Numbered from the stretch's first letter, positions 25,429 to 33,618 are shown. The stretch is DNA of 64,000 nt from Abiotrophia sp965245735 (GCA_965245735.1 CBDFAX010000001.1:1-64000), one strand, 5' to 3'. A program made the numbers and translations. The notes: generated by a model from the sequence alone, not told the origin.

Positions 25429-26592
25429 ATGGCCCTGATAGGAATTTTGGCGGAGTATAATCCCCTACATCGGGGGCATGCCTACCAACTGGACTGGGTC
25501 AAGCGGCACTTTCCCCAGGACCAAATTCTGGTTTTGATGAGCGGCAATGTGGTCCAACGCGGCGAGTTTGCTATCATAGATAAATGGCATCGAGCTCAGG
25601 CCGCAGTAGCCGCAGGGGCTGATTTAGTGATTGAATTGCCGACCCTAGCAAGTTTGCAGTCAGCGGATTACTTTGGTCGACACGGGATGGCTATCTTAGC
25701 CAAGTTAGGTGTGGAGCGGATTGTCTTTGGAACAGAAAGTGCCCAGATTGCTCAGCTTAAGGACTTCTTAGCTTGGGAAGCTCAGCATCAGGCTCATATC
25801 GACAAGGGCATTCAAGATGCGCTCAAGACTGGATTAGCCTACCCAGCAGCCTATCAAGTGGCTATTCAGTCCCTGGCTGATTGGTCGGATCTAGCGCCTT
25901 GGCAGGCCAATCACCAGCTGGGGCTTCAGTATCTTAAGACACTCGCTCAGCTAGCCCCTGATTGTCAGGTGCTGAGCCTGCCTCGCTTGCAGGAAACTGA
26001 GGATGGGCAACCTGTTCTGAGTGGGTCTGCTATTCGCCAAGCCTTTCGCCAGGGCCAGGAAATATCGGCAGATTTAGCACCTGGCCTTCAGGGCCAGCTT
26101 AGTCCTGAACTGGATGCACCTTGGTCGGCCTACTGGCCTTACCTGCGCTATCAGTTACTGACCCAACCGCCGGCTTCTCTAGAGCAAATAGCCGGTGTCA
26201 AAGAAGGTTTAGCCAATCGCCTTAAGTCTCAAGCTGGGATTAAGGAGAAATGGGAGGACTGGCGTCAAGCCATGATTTCCAAGCGTTGGACTCAAGCTGC
26301 CATTCAGCGAGTTGCCATGGCTATTCTCTTGCAAATTCCTCAGACGGCAGTGACTGCTTTTAACCACGAAACGACACCCCAAGCCTTCAGATTGCTAGAT
26401 GCCTCTCAAGCGGGGCGACCTTGGCTGGGGGCCTGGCGTAAGCGAGAGGATTTAAGTGTCTTTAGCCAATATAAACCTGCTTATGAGAAGGATTATGGCT
26501 GGAATTTAGTTGCGGACGCCATCTACCAGTTACGCCCGGGAGGACAGATTCAGTCACAAGTCCAACCTAAACAAGTTCTCAGCTTTCTTTGA
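25429..26592 (+). CDS. tmcAL: tRNA(Met) cytidine acetate ligase
   Basis: The 387 residues are of the TmcAL (formerly YlbM, DUF795) family, which uses ATP and acetate to form N4-acetylcytidine at the wobble base of elongator tRNA-Met. It has the nucleotidyltransferase HxGH-type motif LAEYNPLHRGHAYQL, the MSGNVVQRGEFAI segment, and FGTES. GAAAGGAGG lies before ATG. It is the last gene of the cluster. A hairpin over its stop codon lacks a T-run. Confidence 0.94.
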   Translation: MALIGILAEYNPLHRGHAYQLDWVKRHFPQDQILVLMSGNVVQRGEFAIIDKWHRAQAAVAAGADLVIELPTLASLQSADYFGRHGMAILAKLGVERIVFGTESAQIAQLKDFLAWEAQHQAHIDKGIQDALKTGLAYPAAYQVAIQSLADWSDLAPWQANHQLGLQYLKTLAQLAPDCQVLSLPRLQETEDGQPVLSGSAIRQAFRQGQEISADLAPGLQGQLSPELDAPWSAYWPYLRYQLLTQPPASLEQIAGVKEGLANRLKSQAGIKEKWEDWRQAMISKRWTQAAIQRVAMAILLQIPQTAVTAFNHETTPQAFRLLDASQAGRPWLGAWRKREDLSVFSQYKPAYEKDYGWNLVADAIYQLRPGGQIQSQVQPKQVLSFL

Positions 26593-26634
26593 CAAAAAAA
26601 TTAGAAAGCTAGGCTGAAAAGGGGCTAGAAACGA

Positions 26635-26663
26635 TTGACAGGACCCTAAAATTTAAGTATAAT
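26635..26663 (+). promoter_or_regulatory. Consensus sigma-A promoter of yceD-rpmF
   Basis: TTGACA (26635-26640), a 17-base spacer, TATAAT (26658-26663): a perfect consensus, suited to a ribosomal-protein transcript. Confidence 0.93.
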
Positions 26664-26691
26664 ACAAGAGTCGTTTTAGAGGTGATATTAG

Positions 26692-27243
26692 ATGAAATGG
26701 ACCTTACGTAAAATTCGCGACCACAAGGAAGAGCTACTCCACTTCGATGTCGAATTGGATGTGGCGGCCAAGGTGCAAGCGATGGAACCGTCAATTCTCC
26801 ATTTAACTCCCGTTCAAGTAACAGGTTATTTCGTTGCTCATGGACAGGAAATATTCTTGCATTGTACCGCAAGTACAGTGATGACATTGCCATCAACTCG
26901 CAGCTTAGAACCTGTACCGGTTCATTTACAAGTTCCGATTGACGAACGCTATGTGATGCCGGAATATGATGCGAATGTCGATGAGTACGAGGAGACGACA
27001 ATTGTGCTCGAACACGATTATATCGACCTCGAGTTAGCAGTCATCGATGCCTTACTGTTGAATCTCCCAATGCGTGTCGTTGGTGAAGAGGAAGAGACGG
27101 CTGCATTACCAAGTGGCAAGGATTGGGCTGTGTTGACGGAGACGGATTATCTAGCAAGTCTAGAACGTCAGTCATCGGAAGCAGGGGACCCACGCTTTGC
27201 TAATCTAAGAGCTCTATTAAACGAAGCCAATGCGGATGAGTAA
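26692..27243 (+). CDS. yceD: DUF177 / YceD family protein
   Basis: A 183-residue acidic protein preceding rpmF, the almost universal partner position of YceD/YlbN. The N-terminus is MKWTLRKIRDHKEELLHFD. An HLTPVQVTGYFVAHGQEIFL strand region follows, and the LELAVIDALLLNLPMRVV helix is characteristic. Bacterial YceD has been linked to 23S rRNA accumulation; the mechanism is not clear from sequence. GAGGTGAT precedes ATG. Confidence 0.9.
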   Translation: MKWTLRKIRDHKEELLHFDVELDVAAKVQAMEPSILHLTPVQVTGYFVAHGQEIFLHCTASTVMTLPSTRSLEPVPVHLQVPIDERYVMPEYDANVDEYEETTIVLEHDYIDLELAVIDALLLNLPMRVVGEEEETAALPSGKDWAVLTETDYLASLERQSSEAGDPRFANLRALLNEANADE

Positions 27244-27281
27244 TCTTATTCATTCCACAAATTTTTCAGGAGGTGTAAACC

Positions 27282-27461
27282 ATGGCAGTACCAAAGAGAA
27301 GAACTTCAAAAGCACGTAAAAACAGACGTCGTACCCATTTCAAATTAGTTGTTCCAGGAATGAACCCTTGTCCTGAGTGTGGTGAATTACGTTTAAGTCA
27401 CCGTGTATGCTCAAACTGTGGTTACTACGACGGCAAACAAGTCGTAGCCAAGGAAGCTTAA
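27282..27461 (+). CDS. rpmF: 50S ribosomal protein L32
   Basis: 59 residues: MAVPKRRTSKARKNRRRTHF, then zinc-binding CPEC (Cys30, Cys33) and CSNCG (Cys43, Cys46). This is the zinc-containing C+ form. AGGAGGTG 8 bases upstream is a near-perfect ribosome site. It is co-transcribed with yceD and followed by a terminator. Confidence 0.98.
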   Translation: MAVPKRRTSKARKNRRRTHFKLVVPGMNPCPECGELRLSHRVCSNCGYYDGKQVVAKEA

Positions 27462-27480
27462 TTATAGTAATGTTGAGGAA

Positions 27481-27508
27481 GTCATCCAATCGGATGGCTT
27501 TTTTCTTT
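27481..27508 (+). terminator. Terminator after rpmF
   Basis: GTCATCC (27481-27487) / GGATGGC (27492-27498), then TTTTTTCTTTT. Confidence 0.88.
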
Positions 27509-27552
27509 TGCCCTTGGCGTTTGCCTAGCAGAGCTGATGCAGGAGCATCCTG

Positions 27553-27569
27553 CTTGACCTTTATTGACC
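27553..27569 (+). promoter_or_regulatory. CtsR operator at the clpP promoter
   Basis: CTTGACC TTT ATTGACC is a direct heptad repeat with a 3-base spacer. It matches the reverse complement of the CtsR consensus (TTTGACY-NTN-TTTGACC) at six of seven positions in each heptad. It overlaps the -35 box and spacer of the clpP promoter, so bound CtsR should repress under non-stress conditions. Confidence 0.85.
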
Positions 27570-27582
27570 AAAAGGGTATACT
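27554..27582 (+). promoter_or_regulatory. clpP promoter
   Basis: TTGACC (27554-27559), a 17-base spacer, TATACT (27577-27582). The CtsR repeat lies inside it. Confidence 0.8.
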
Positions 27583-27629
27583 GAGACAGTAGTAATCGGC
27601 TCAGAGCCGAATCCGAAGGAGGAAAGGGA

Positions 27630-28226
27630 ATGAACTTAATTCCTACAGTCATTGAACAATCGTCACGTGGCGAACGCGCCTACGATATTTATTCACGACT
27701 CTTAAAAGACCGTATTGTCATGTTATCCGGTCCTATTGATGATGCGGTGGCTAACAGTGTAATTGCCCAACTCTTGTTCTTGGATGCCCAAGATCCTGAC
27801 AAGGATATTTATCTCTATATTAATTCACCAGGTGGGAGTGTCTCTGCCGGTTTGGCTATCTTCGATACCATGAACTTTATCAATGCCGATGTACAAACCA
27901 TCGTAATTGGGATGGCGGCTTCTATGGGGGCTTTCCTTCTAGCCGCAGGGGAAAAGGGCAAACGCTATGCCTTACCTAACGCTGAGGTTATGATTCATCA
28001 ACCTTTAGGTGGAGCCCAAGGTCAAGCGACCGAAATTGAAATCGCTGCAAGACATATCTTGAAGACGCGCGATACGCTTAACAAGATTTTGGCCGAACGT
28101 ACTGGTCAAACCCTTAAGGTTATTGCTCGCGATACAGATCGCGACAACTACATGTCAGCTGAAGAAGCGGTTAAATATGGCCTGGTTGATGCCATCATGA
28201 CCAATTCTAAGAACCTCAAAAAATAA
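27630..28226 (+). CDS. clpP: ATP-dependent Clp protease proteolytic subunit
   Basis: A 198-residue serine protease that forms the tetradecameric chamber served by ClpC/ClpE/ClpX. The catalytic Ser is in GMAASMGAFLLAAG, the His in MIHQPLGG, and the Asp in RDTDRDNYMSAEEA. AAGGAGGAAAG precedes ATG. It is monocistronic, with the CtsR box upstream and a terminator downstream. Confidence 0.98.
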   Translation: MNLIPTVIEQSSRGERAYDIYSRLLKDRIVMLSGPIDDAVANSVIAQLLFLDAQDPDKDIYLYINSPGGSVSAGLAIFDTMNFINADVQTIVIGMAASMGAFLLAAGEKGKRYALPNAEVMIHQPLGGAQGQATEIEIAARHILKTRDTLNKILAERTGQTLKVIARDTDRDNYMSAEEAVKYGLVDAIMTNSKNLKK

Positions 28227-28233
28227 ATTCAGT

Positions 28234-28266
28234 TAGCGCCTGCCCAGTAGGGTAGGCGCTATTTTG
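28234..28266 (+). terminator. Terminator after clpP
   Basis: TAGCGCCTGCCC (28234-28245) pairs with GGGTAGGCGCTA (28250-28261), followed by TTTTG. Confidence 0.9.
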
Positions 28267-28334
28267 TATCTTGCTAGCTACTTATAGGCCAGGAAAAAGT
28301 TAGAGATTTTTTCGCTTTTTCTTGACTTTAGGGC

Positions 28335-28363
28335 TTGAAATTTGATGAAAACAGGTGTAAGAT
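28335..28363 (+). promoter_or_regulatory. Probable promoter of tRNA-Lys
   Basis: TTGAAA (28335-28340), a 17-base spacer, TAAGAT (28358-28363), 26 bases before the tRNA. Confidence 0.6.
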
Positions 28364-28389
28364 AATGAAGTAAGCTACTTAAGCTTTAC

Positions 28390-28462
28390 GGGGGTATAGC
28401 TCAGTTGGTAGAGCAAATGACTCTTAATCATTGGGTCTAGGGTTCGAGTCCCTATACCCCCA
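28390..28462 (+). tRNA. tRNA-Lys (anticodon CTT)
   Basis: A complete 73-base cloverleaf. Acceptor GGGGGTA / TACCCCC with discriminator A; D arm GCTC..GAGC; anticodon arm AATGA-CTCTTAA-TCATT giving CTT; variable GGGTC; T arm TAGGG-TTCGAGT-CCCTA. The 3' CCA is not encoded. It is a solitary gene flanked by its own promoter and terminator. It reads AAG codons. Confidence 0.97.
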
Positions 28463-28466
28463 TTTC

Positions 28467-28497
28467 ACTCGCCTTTTGCTAGGCGAGTTTTTTCTTT
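28467..28497 (+). terminator. Terminator after tRNA-Lys
   Basis: ACTCGCCT (28467-28474) / AGGCGAGT (28481-28488) followed by TTTTTCTTTTTT. Confidence 0.92.
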
Positions 28498-28529
28498 TTT
28501 CAGGCTGAGTTTAGTCTCAGTTTTTTACA

Positions 28530-28558
28530 TTGTAATTCCCTACCATAACTGCTATAAT
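28530..28558 (+). promoter_or_regulatory. Promoter of the potABCD-gtrA operon
   Basis: TTGTAA (28530-28535), a 17-base spacer, TGC-TATAAT (28553-28558). Transcription would start near 28565, giving a leader of about 94 bases. The leader begins with the hairpin TGAGGGG/CCCCTCA (28568-28583). Confidence 0.8.
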
Positions 28559-28582
28559 CAAACTCAGTGAGGGGGTCCCCTC

Positions 28583-28615
28583 ATGGCAAAAAAACTACCC
28601 AAAAGGAGTCAATAA
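28583..28615 (+). CDS. Candidate leader peptide upstream of potA
   Basis: A ten-codon frame, MAKKLPKRSQ, lies wholly inside the potA leader, with GAGGGGG 7 bases before its ATG. Its stop (613-615) is followed at once by a second mini-frame, TTG TCG AAA AAA TAA (28616-28630). That one has AAAAGGAG (28601-28608) 7 bases upstream. Half of the residues after Met in each are basic. Coding is inferred from ribosome-site spacing only; it may be chance. Confidence 0.35.
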   Translation: MAKKLPKRSQ

Positions 28616-28658
28616 TTGTCGAAAAAATAACCCCTATGGGGGCAACAGGAGCAATGTA

Positions 28659-29750
28659 ATGAATAAAACGCAACACAGCGTGGTTCTCAAAGGCGTTACT
28701 AAGTCTTATGATGACCAGCAAGTCTTAAAGTCGATTGATATGGAGCTTGAAAAAGGCAAGTTCTATACCTTATTAGGTCCCTCTGGCTGCGGTAAGACCA
28801 CCATCTTACGAATTATCGCAGGCTTTTCTTCGGCCACCAGTGGCCAGGTTTATTTGGATGGCGAGCCAGTCACAGACGTGCCTGCCAATCAACGGAAGGT
28901 CAATACAGTCTTTCAAGACTATGCCCTCTTCCCTCATATGAATGTTTACGACAATATTGCCTTCGGTCTATCTGTTAAAAAGGTAGATAAGGCAACAATC
29001 AAGGAGAAGGTAACGGAAGCCCTCAAGATGGTTCGACTCTCAGGTTATGAGAATCGTGCTATCTCAGAAATGTCTGGGGGGCAGCGCCAACGTGTGGCCA
29101 TCGCTCGAGCTTTGGTAAATGAGCCAGAAGTGCTCTTGTTAGATGAGCCTTTATCAGCCTTGGACTTGAAGTTACGGACAGACATGCAGTACGAATTACG
29201 TGAATTGCAACGTCGTCTAGGCATTACCTTCGTCTTCGTCACTCATGACCAGGAAGAAGCGCTTGCCATGTCCGACTGGATTTTTGTCATGAATAACGGG
29301 GAAATTATCCAATCAGGGACCCCAGTAGACATTTACGATGAACCAATTAACCACTATGTTGCCGACTTTATCGGTGAATCTAACATTGTGGATGCCCGCA
29401 TGATTGAAGACTACCGTGTAGAATTTGTTGGTAAGGTCTTTGACTGTGAGGATGCTGGTATTCCAGCTGGTGAGATGGTTGAGATTGTCATCCGCCCAGA
29501 AGATATTGATGTAACAACGCCTGAAAAGGGCAAGTTGATTGCGACCGTCGACACCATGCTTTTCCGTGGCGTCTTCAACGAAGTCATCGCCTATGACGAA
29601 GATGGCAACGAGTGGATGATTCACACCACTAAGAAGGTAAGCGCTGGGTCTAAAGTAGGTCTCTTCTTTGAACCAGATGCCATCCACGTAATGCGCTTCA
29701 ATGAATCGGAAGAAGATTTCGATGCCCGCCTAGAACAGTACGAAGACTAG
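28659..29750 (+). CDS. potA: Spermidine/putrescine ABC transporter ATP-binding protein
   Basis: The 363-residue ATPase of the polyamine importer: Walker A LLGPSGCGKTTILR, Q-loop FQDYALFPHMNVYDN, signature MSGGQRQRVAIARAL, Walker B LLLDEPLSALD, H-loop VTHDQEEAL, then a C-terminal TOBE domain (about 240-345). ATG 28659 has AGGAG 7 bases upstream. An ATGTAA start-stop directly before it (28654) is too close to that site to be used. It is first in potABCD-gtrA. Confidence 0.95.
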   Translation: MNKTQHSVVLKGVTKSYDDQQVLKSIDMELEKGKFYTLLGPSGCGKTTILRIIAGFSSATSGQVYLDGEPVTDVPANQRKVNTVFQDYALFPHMNVYDNIAFGLSVKKVDKATIKEKVTEALKMVRLSGYENRAISEMSGGQRQRVAIARALVNEPEVLLLDEPLSALDLKLRTDMQYELRELQRRLGITFVFVTHDQEEALAMSDWIFVMNNGEIIQSGTPVDIYDEPINHYVADFIGESNIVDARMIEDYRVEFVGKVFDCEDAGIPAGEMVEIVIRPEDIDVTTPEKGKLIATVDTMLFRGVFNEVIAYDEDGNEWMIHTTKKVSAGSKVGLFFEPDAIHVMRFNESEEDFDARLEQYED

Positions 29751-29760
29751 GAGGGGGCCT

Positions 29761-30579
29761 ATGAACCGCAAATATAACCATCTCTATGCCATTCCTTATT
29801 ATCTCTGGCTAGGTCTCTTCGTTATTTTACCCTTAGTCTTAGTTTTAGGTTCATCTTTCTTTGATATTCATGGGAACTTTACCTTGGCCAACTATGCTGA
29901 GTACTTTTCTTCTATTAACTATATCAAGATGACCATGAACTCCTTTATCTATGCTGGGCTCTTGACTATCATTACACTAGCCCTTAGCTATCCAATGGCT
30001 TATCTGCTTAGCAAAACCAAGCACCGTCAGCTCTGGATGCTTTTGGTGCTACTGCCTACTTGGATTAACCTTTTGCTCAAGGCCTATGCCTTCATCGGCC
30101 TCCTGAGTCAGACAGGCTCAGTCAACCAATTCCTGACTTTTATGGGGATTGGGCCTAAGCAGTTGCTCTTTACCGATGCGGCCTTTCTCTTGGTAGCTGG
30201 TTATATCGAATTGCCATTTATGATTATGCCAATTTATAACTCTATTACGGAGATTCCACATTCCTTGATGGAAGCTTCTTCAGACTTAGGGGCCTCAAAA
30301 TGGGCGACCCTTCGTCGCGTTGTCTTCCCGCTGTCTATGCCTGGCGTGCGTTCTGGGATTCAGGCGGTCTTTATTCCGTCCTTGTCTCTCTTCATGTTGA
30401 CCCGTCTCATCGGTGGGAACCGGGTCATTACCTTGGGGACAGCCGTTGAACAACACTTCATGGTAACTCAGAACCGAGGCATGGGTTCTACCATTGGGGT
30501 TGTCCTCATGGTGCTCATGGTTCTAGTCATGTACTTAACCCGTGACCGTAAGGATAAGGGGGCCATGACTCATGAATAA
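29761..30579 (+). CDS. potB: Spermidine/putrescine ABC transporter permease PotB
   Basis: The 272-residue membrane subunit with six helices. The EAA loop that docks on PotA is EASSDLGASKWATLRRVVFP. AGGAGGGGG precedes ATG. The end overlaps potC by 8 bases. Confidence 0.94.
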   Translation: MNRKYNHLYAIPYYLWLGLFVILPLVLVLGSSFFDIHGNFTLANYAEYFSSINYIKMTMNSFIYAGLLTIITLALSYPMAYLLSKTKHRQLWMLLVLLPTWINLLLKAYAFIGLLSQTGSVNQFLTFMGIGPKQLLFTDAAFLLVAGYIELPFMIMPIYNSITEIPHSLMEASSDLGASKWATLRRVVFPLSMPGVRSGIQAVFIPSLSLFMLTRLIGGNRVITLGTAVEQHFMVTQNRGMGSTIGVVLMVLMVLVMYLTRDRKDKGAMTHE

Positions 30580-31399
30580 GATTTTTAAGTTTTCTAACCT
30601 ATATCTCTGGTTTATGTTCGCCGTTCTCTACTTGCCGATTTTCTATTTGATTTTCTACTCCTTTAATGCAGGAGGGGATATGAATAGTTTTACTGGCTTT
30701 ACTTTAGACCACTATACCAAGGTCTTTGGCGATACCCGTCTTATGATTTTCATTCTCAACACCTTTATTTTAGCCCTCTTATCAGCCTTGTTGGCAACAG
30801 CCATTGGGACCTTAGGGGCGATTATGATTTATTATTTGAGACAGAAATCTAAGCGCCAGTTAGTACTGAACCTTAACAATATCTTGATGGTAACGCCTGA
30901 CGTTATGATTGGGGCAAGTTTCCTCATTCTCTTCAGTCTCTTGGCCATTCAATTAGGTTTCTTTAGTGTTCTCTTGGCTCACATTGCCTTTAACGTCCCA
31001 ATTGTGGTCCTTATGGTACTGCCGCGTCTCTATGAAATGAATGATACCATGGTGACGGCTGCCCAAGACTTAGGGGCCAACTACTTCCAAGTCTTGACCC
31101 GAGTAGTCTTGCCAAGCATTGCCTCAGGGATTATGGCCGGTTTCTTCATGGCCTTTACCTATTCTCTGGATGACTTTGCAGTCACCTTCTTCTTAGCTGG
31201 TAATGGTTTCTCAACCTTATCAGTGGAAATTTACTCGCGAGCACGTCGCGGTATTAGCCTTGAAATCAACGCCATCTCAACTTTGATGTTTATCATGAGT
31301 TTGATTTTGGTAATCGGTTATTACTTCATCCAAACAGGGGAACAACGCCGACTCAATCGTATGGCTAAGGCCCAGAAGGGAGGCCGCCGTCGTGCGTAA
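30572..31399 (+). CDS. potC: Spermidine/putrescine ABC transporter permease PotC
   Basis: The 275-residue second membrane subunit with six helices and the EAA-loop equivalent TAAQDLGANYFQVLTRVVLP. It overlaps potB and, by 8 bases, potD. Its tail is strongly basic (KAQKGGRRRA). Confidence 0.94.
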   Translation: MNKIFKFSNLYLWFMFAVLYLPIFYLIFYSFNAGGDMNSFTGFTLDHYTKVFGDTRLMIFILNTFILALLSALLATAIGTLGAIMIYYLRQKSKRQLVLNLNNILMVTPDVMIGASFLILFSLLAIQLGFFSVLLAHIAFNVPIVVLMVLPRLYEMNDTMVTAAQDLGANYFQVLTRVVLPSIASGIMAGFFMAFTYSLDDFAVTFFLAGNGFSTLSVEIYSRARRGISLEINAISTLMFIMSLILVIGYYFIQTGEQRRLNRMAKAQKGGRRRA

Positions 31400-32465
31400 G
31401 ATTGTTCAAGGGGTTCTAGCTATTCTGGCTATTAGTGCCGTCCTCTTCGGTATTCGCTATCAGTTGGAACATGCAGAAGGCTATACCGGTGACAAGGTCA
31501 TTAACTTCTATAACTGGGGCGATTATATCGACCCAGAACTACTCAAGGAATTTGAGGCTGAGACAGGCTACAAGGTCATCTATGAGACCTTCGATTCTAA
31601 CGAGGCCATGATGGCTAAAATCCGTCAAGGTGGGACTCCTTATGATATCACGGTTCCTAGTGAGTACATGATTCAGGAAATGATGAAGGACGGCATGGTC
31701 TTGCCTTTGGATCACAGTAAGCTAAGCAACTTACAGCACTTGGATCAACGTTTCTTGGACTTGGACTTTGATCCAGGCAACAAATATTCAGTTCCTTATT
31801 TCTGGGGGACTCTTGGGATTGTTTATGATACTAGCAAATACAGCGAAGAAGACTTCCAGTCATGGAATGATCTCTGGCGACCAGAATTGCGTAATGACAT
31901 TCTGATTTATGATGGGGCGCGCGAGGTGATGGGGATTGGGCTCCAATCCTTGGGCTACTCCCTCAATGAAACAGATGACCTAGCGCTTGAGTTGGCGACA
32001 GTTAAGCTCAAGCAATTAATGCCAAACATCCGGGCTATGGTGTCGGATGAGATTAAGATGTACCTATCTCAAGGTGAAGCTGGCGTCGGTATTACCTTTT
32101 CGGGTGAAGCCAAGACTGCCTTGGAACGTAATCCTAAGTTAGCCTATACAGTACCTAAGGAAGGTTCTAACATCTGGTTTGATAACATTGTCATTCCTAA
32201 AACAGCGCGCAATGTAGAAGGTGCCTATGCCTTGATTAACTTCCTCTTGCGCCCCGATGTGGCAGCGCGTAATGCTGAGTATATTGGTTATGCAACTCCC
32301 AACAAGACTGCGATGGAACAGTTACCTGAAGAGGTAACGCAAGACACGGCTTTCTACCCTGACGATGAGCTCATTGCTCGCTTAGAAGTATATAAGGGCT
32401 TGGGTCAGGCCAAACTCGTTGAATACAATGACCATTTCTTAGAGGTCAAGATTGAGGCTAAATAG
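31392..32465 (+). CDS. potD: Spermidine/putrescine-binding protein PotD
   Basis: The 357-residue extracellular solute-binding subunit with VINFYNWGDYIDPELLKEFE, the family opening, and YDITVPSEYMIQEMM. GTG 31392 with GGGAGG 8 bases upstream. The N-terminal hydrophobic segment (VQGVLAILAISAVLFGIRY) contains no Cys. The protein is therefore probably membrane-anchored by an uncleaved signal rather than as a lipoprotein. Confidence 0.94.
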   Translation: MRKIVQGVLAILAISAVLFGIRYQLEHAEGYTGDKVINFYNWGDYIDPELLKEFEAETGYKVIYETFDSNEAMMAKIRQGGTPYDITVPSEYMIQEMMKDGMVLPLDHSKLSNLQHLDQRFLDLDFDPGNKYSVPYFWGTLGIVYDTSKYSEEDFQSWNDLWRPELRNDILIYDGAREVMGIGLQSLGYSLNETDDLALELATVKLKQLMPNIRAMVSDEIKMYLSQGEAGVGITFSGEAKTALERNPKLAYTVPKEGSNIWFDNIVIPKTARNVEGAYALINFLLRPDVAARNAEYIGYATPNKTAMEQLPEEVTQDTAFYPDDELIARLEVYKGLGQAKLVEYNDHFLEVKIEAK

Positions 32466-32854
32466 TGAAAAATAAATTATCGACTCAAATTTTGAGCTTT
32501 CTAGTGGTCGGTGGACTCTCGACGCTAATTGACTTTGCTATCGTCTATGGCCTCAATGGTATCCTGGGCTGGCATTATCAGTTAGCAGTCCTTATCGCCT
32601 TTATCTTAGCTACCGTCTTCAATTACTGGGCAAGTATGCGTTTCACCTTCGAAAGCAAATTTAGCCCAGAACAAAAGCATCAAGAGTTTTTGCTTTTTCT
32701 AGTCCTAAGCATACTTGGGCTAGCTCTAACCGCTGGACTCATGTGGGTGGCAGTCGATGCCATGCATTGGCCGGTCATGCCAGCTAAGGTGGCGGTGACA
32801 GCTATTGTCATGGTCTTCAACTTCCTGACTCGCAAACTCTTGCTAGAAAAATAA
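32465..32854 (+). CDS. GtrA family small membrane protein
   Basis: 129 residues with four membrane helices. It starts LSTQILSFLVVGGLSTLIDF and has the GtrA-typical AYxL-like ATVFNYWASMRFTF and the C-terminal VFNFLTRKLLLEK. The family is proposed to flip polyprenyl-linked sugars or act in surface polysaccharide glycosylation. GTG start overlaps the potD stop by one base, with GAGG 7 bases upstream, so it is part of the pot transcript. No glycosyltransferase partner is adjacent. Confidence 0.87.
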   Translation: MKNKLSTQILSFLVVGGLSTLIDFAIVYGLNGILGWHYQLAVLIAFILATVFNYWASMRFTFESKFSPEQKHQEFLLFLVLSILGLALTAGLMWVAVDAMHWPVMPAKVAVTAIVMVFNFLTRKLLLEK

Positions 32855-32860
32855 AGTATC

Positions 32861-32890
32861 AAGCTGACATCTCAGGATGTCAGCTTTTTC
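32861..32890 (+). terminator. Terminator of the pot operon
   Basis: Perfect 11-bp stem AAGCTGACATC (32861-32871) / GATGTCAGCTT (32876-32886) and a T-run. Confidence 0.93.
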
Positions 32891-32974
32891 GTGGTTAAGC
32901 CGAATTGCTATAAGAATATTGTGACTTCTAGTGGGGCTATAGCTAAATTAAGCATAGGTTTTAGTTTCTATATC

Positions 32975-33003
32975 TTGATGAATTGTCTCCAAACTAGTAG
33001 AAT
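32975..33003 (+). promoter_or_regulatory. Probable promoter of the GNAT gene
   Basis: TTGATG (32975-32980), a 17-base spacer, TAGAAT (32998-33003). Confidence 0.55.
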
Positions 33004-33076
33004 GAAGGTAATAATTTTGTCTGTCAATCATCCTAGATTCCACAAAAGGCAGATTAAGATAAGAAGGAGAATCAAC

Positions 33077-33613
33077 ATGACTCAGAATATTGAATTAGTC
33101 ACTTTTGATGAAAACAAATTGCGAGCCGTTTGGGAGTTGGGATTTCGTGATGCGGAACCTGAGTGGGCGCGTTGGGATGCACCTTACTTTCAAGAGTATC
33201 AAGCATATGAGAGTTTTGAAGATTTTGCCTCTAGTGGCGTGGCAGCTTTTCTCTTAAGCGAACAGGTGCATTGTATCCAAGTAGAAGGCCAACCAGTGGG
33301 AATGGTCTCCCGAACTTGGGAAGATCGACGAACTCGTTGGATGGAAGTAGGAATTGTCATTTATGATGCCAATCGTTGGAACACTGGTGTGGGACGGAAG
33401 GCTTTGGAGCTGTGGACGACTGATACTTTCGCTCGCTTTCCTGAATTAGAACATTTGGGATTAACAACTTGGAGTGGGAATGTTGGTATGATGAGCTGCG
33501 CCCAAGGTCTCGGTTGGCAACAAGAAGCCTGTATTCGTCAAGTCCGCTACTGGCAAGGGGTATACTATGATAGCGTCAAGTATGGGGTCCTCAGAGAAGA
33601 ATGGGGAAAATAA
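33077..33613 (+). CDS. GNAT family N-acetyltransferase
   Basis: 178 residues. The acetyl-CoA-binding motif A is NRWNTGVGRKALELWTTD (RxxGxG type), followed by the strand LEHLGLTTWSGN and GWQQEACIRQVRYWQGVYYD, the usual C-terminal half. ATG 33077 with AAGGAG upstream is chosen. The frame is open from 32891 through the promoter, which is not credible. Substrate unknown. It is monocistronic. Confidence 0.87.
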   Translation: MTQNIELVTFDENKLRAVWELGFRDAEPEWARWDAPYFQEYQAYESFEDFASSGVAAFLLSEQVHCIQVEGQPVGMVSRTWEDRRTRWMEVGIVIYDANRWNTGVGRKALELWTTDTFARFPELEHLGLTTWSGNVGMMSCAQGLGWQQEACIRQVRYWQGVYYDSVKYGVLREEWGK

Positions 33614-33618
33614 TAGAT

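Noticed and set aside
26581..26610. Terminator after tmcAL
   Set aside because: AGCTTTCT / AGAAAGCT form a hairpin, but it overlaps the stop codon, has a 14-base loop and no T-run follows.
26609..27001. 130-residue minus-strand frame inside yceD
   Set aside because: It is the shadow of a conserved gene with a consensus promoter on the plus strand, and has no family features.
27407..27592. 61-residue frame over the end of rpmF
   Set aside because: It crosses the rpmF terminator and the CtsR/clpP promoter region, and is out of frame with rpmF.
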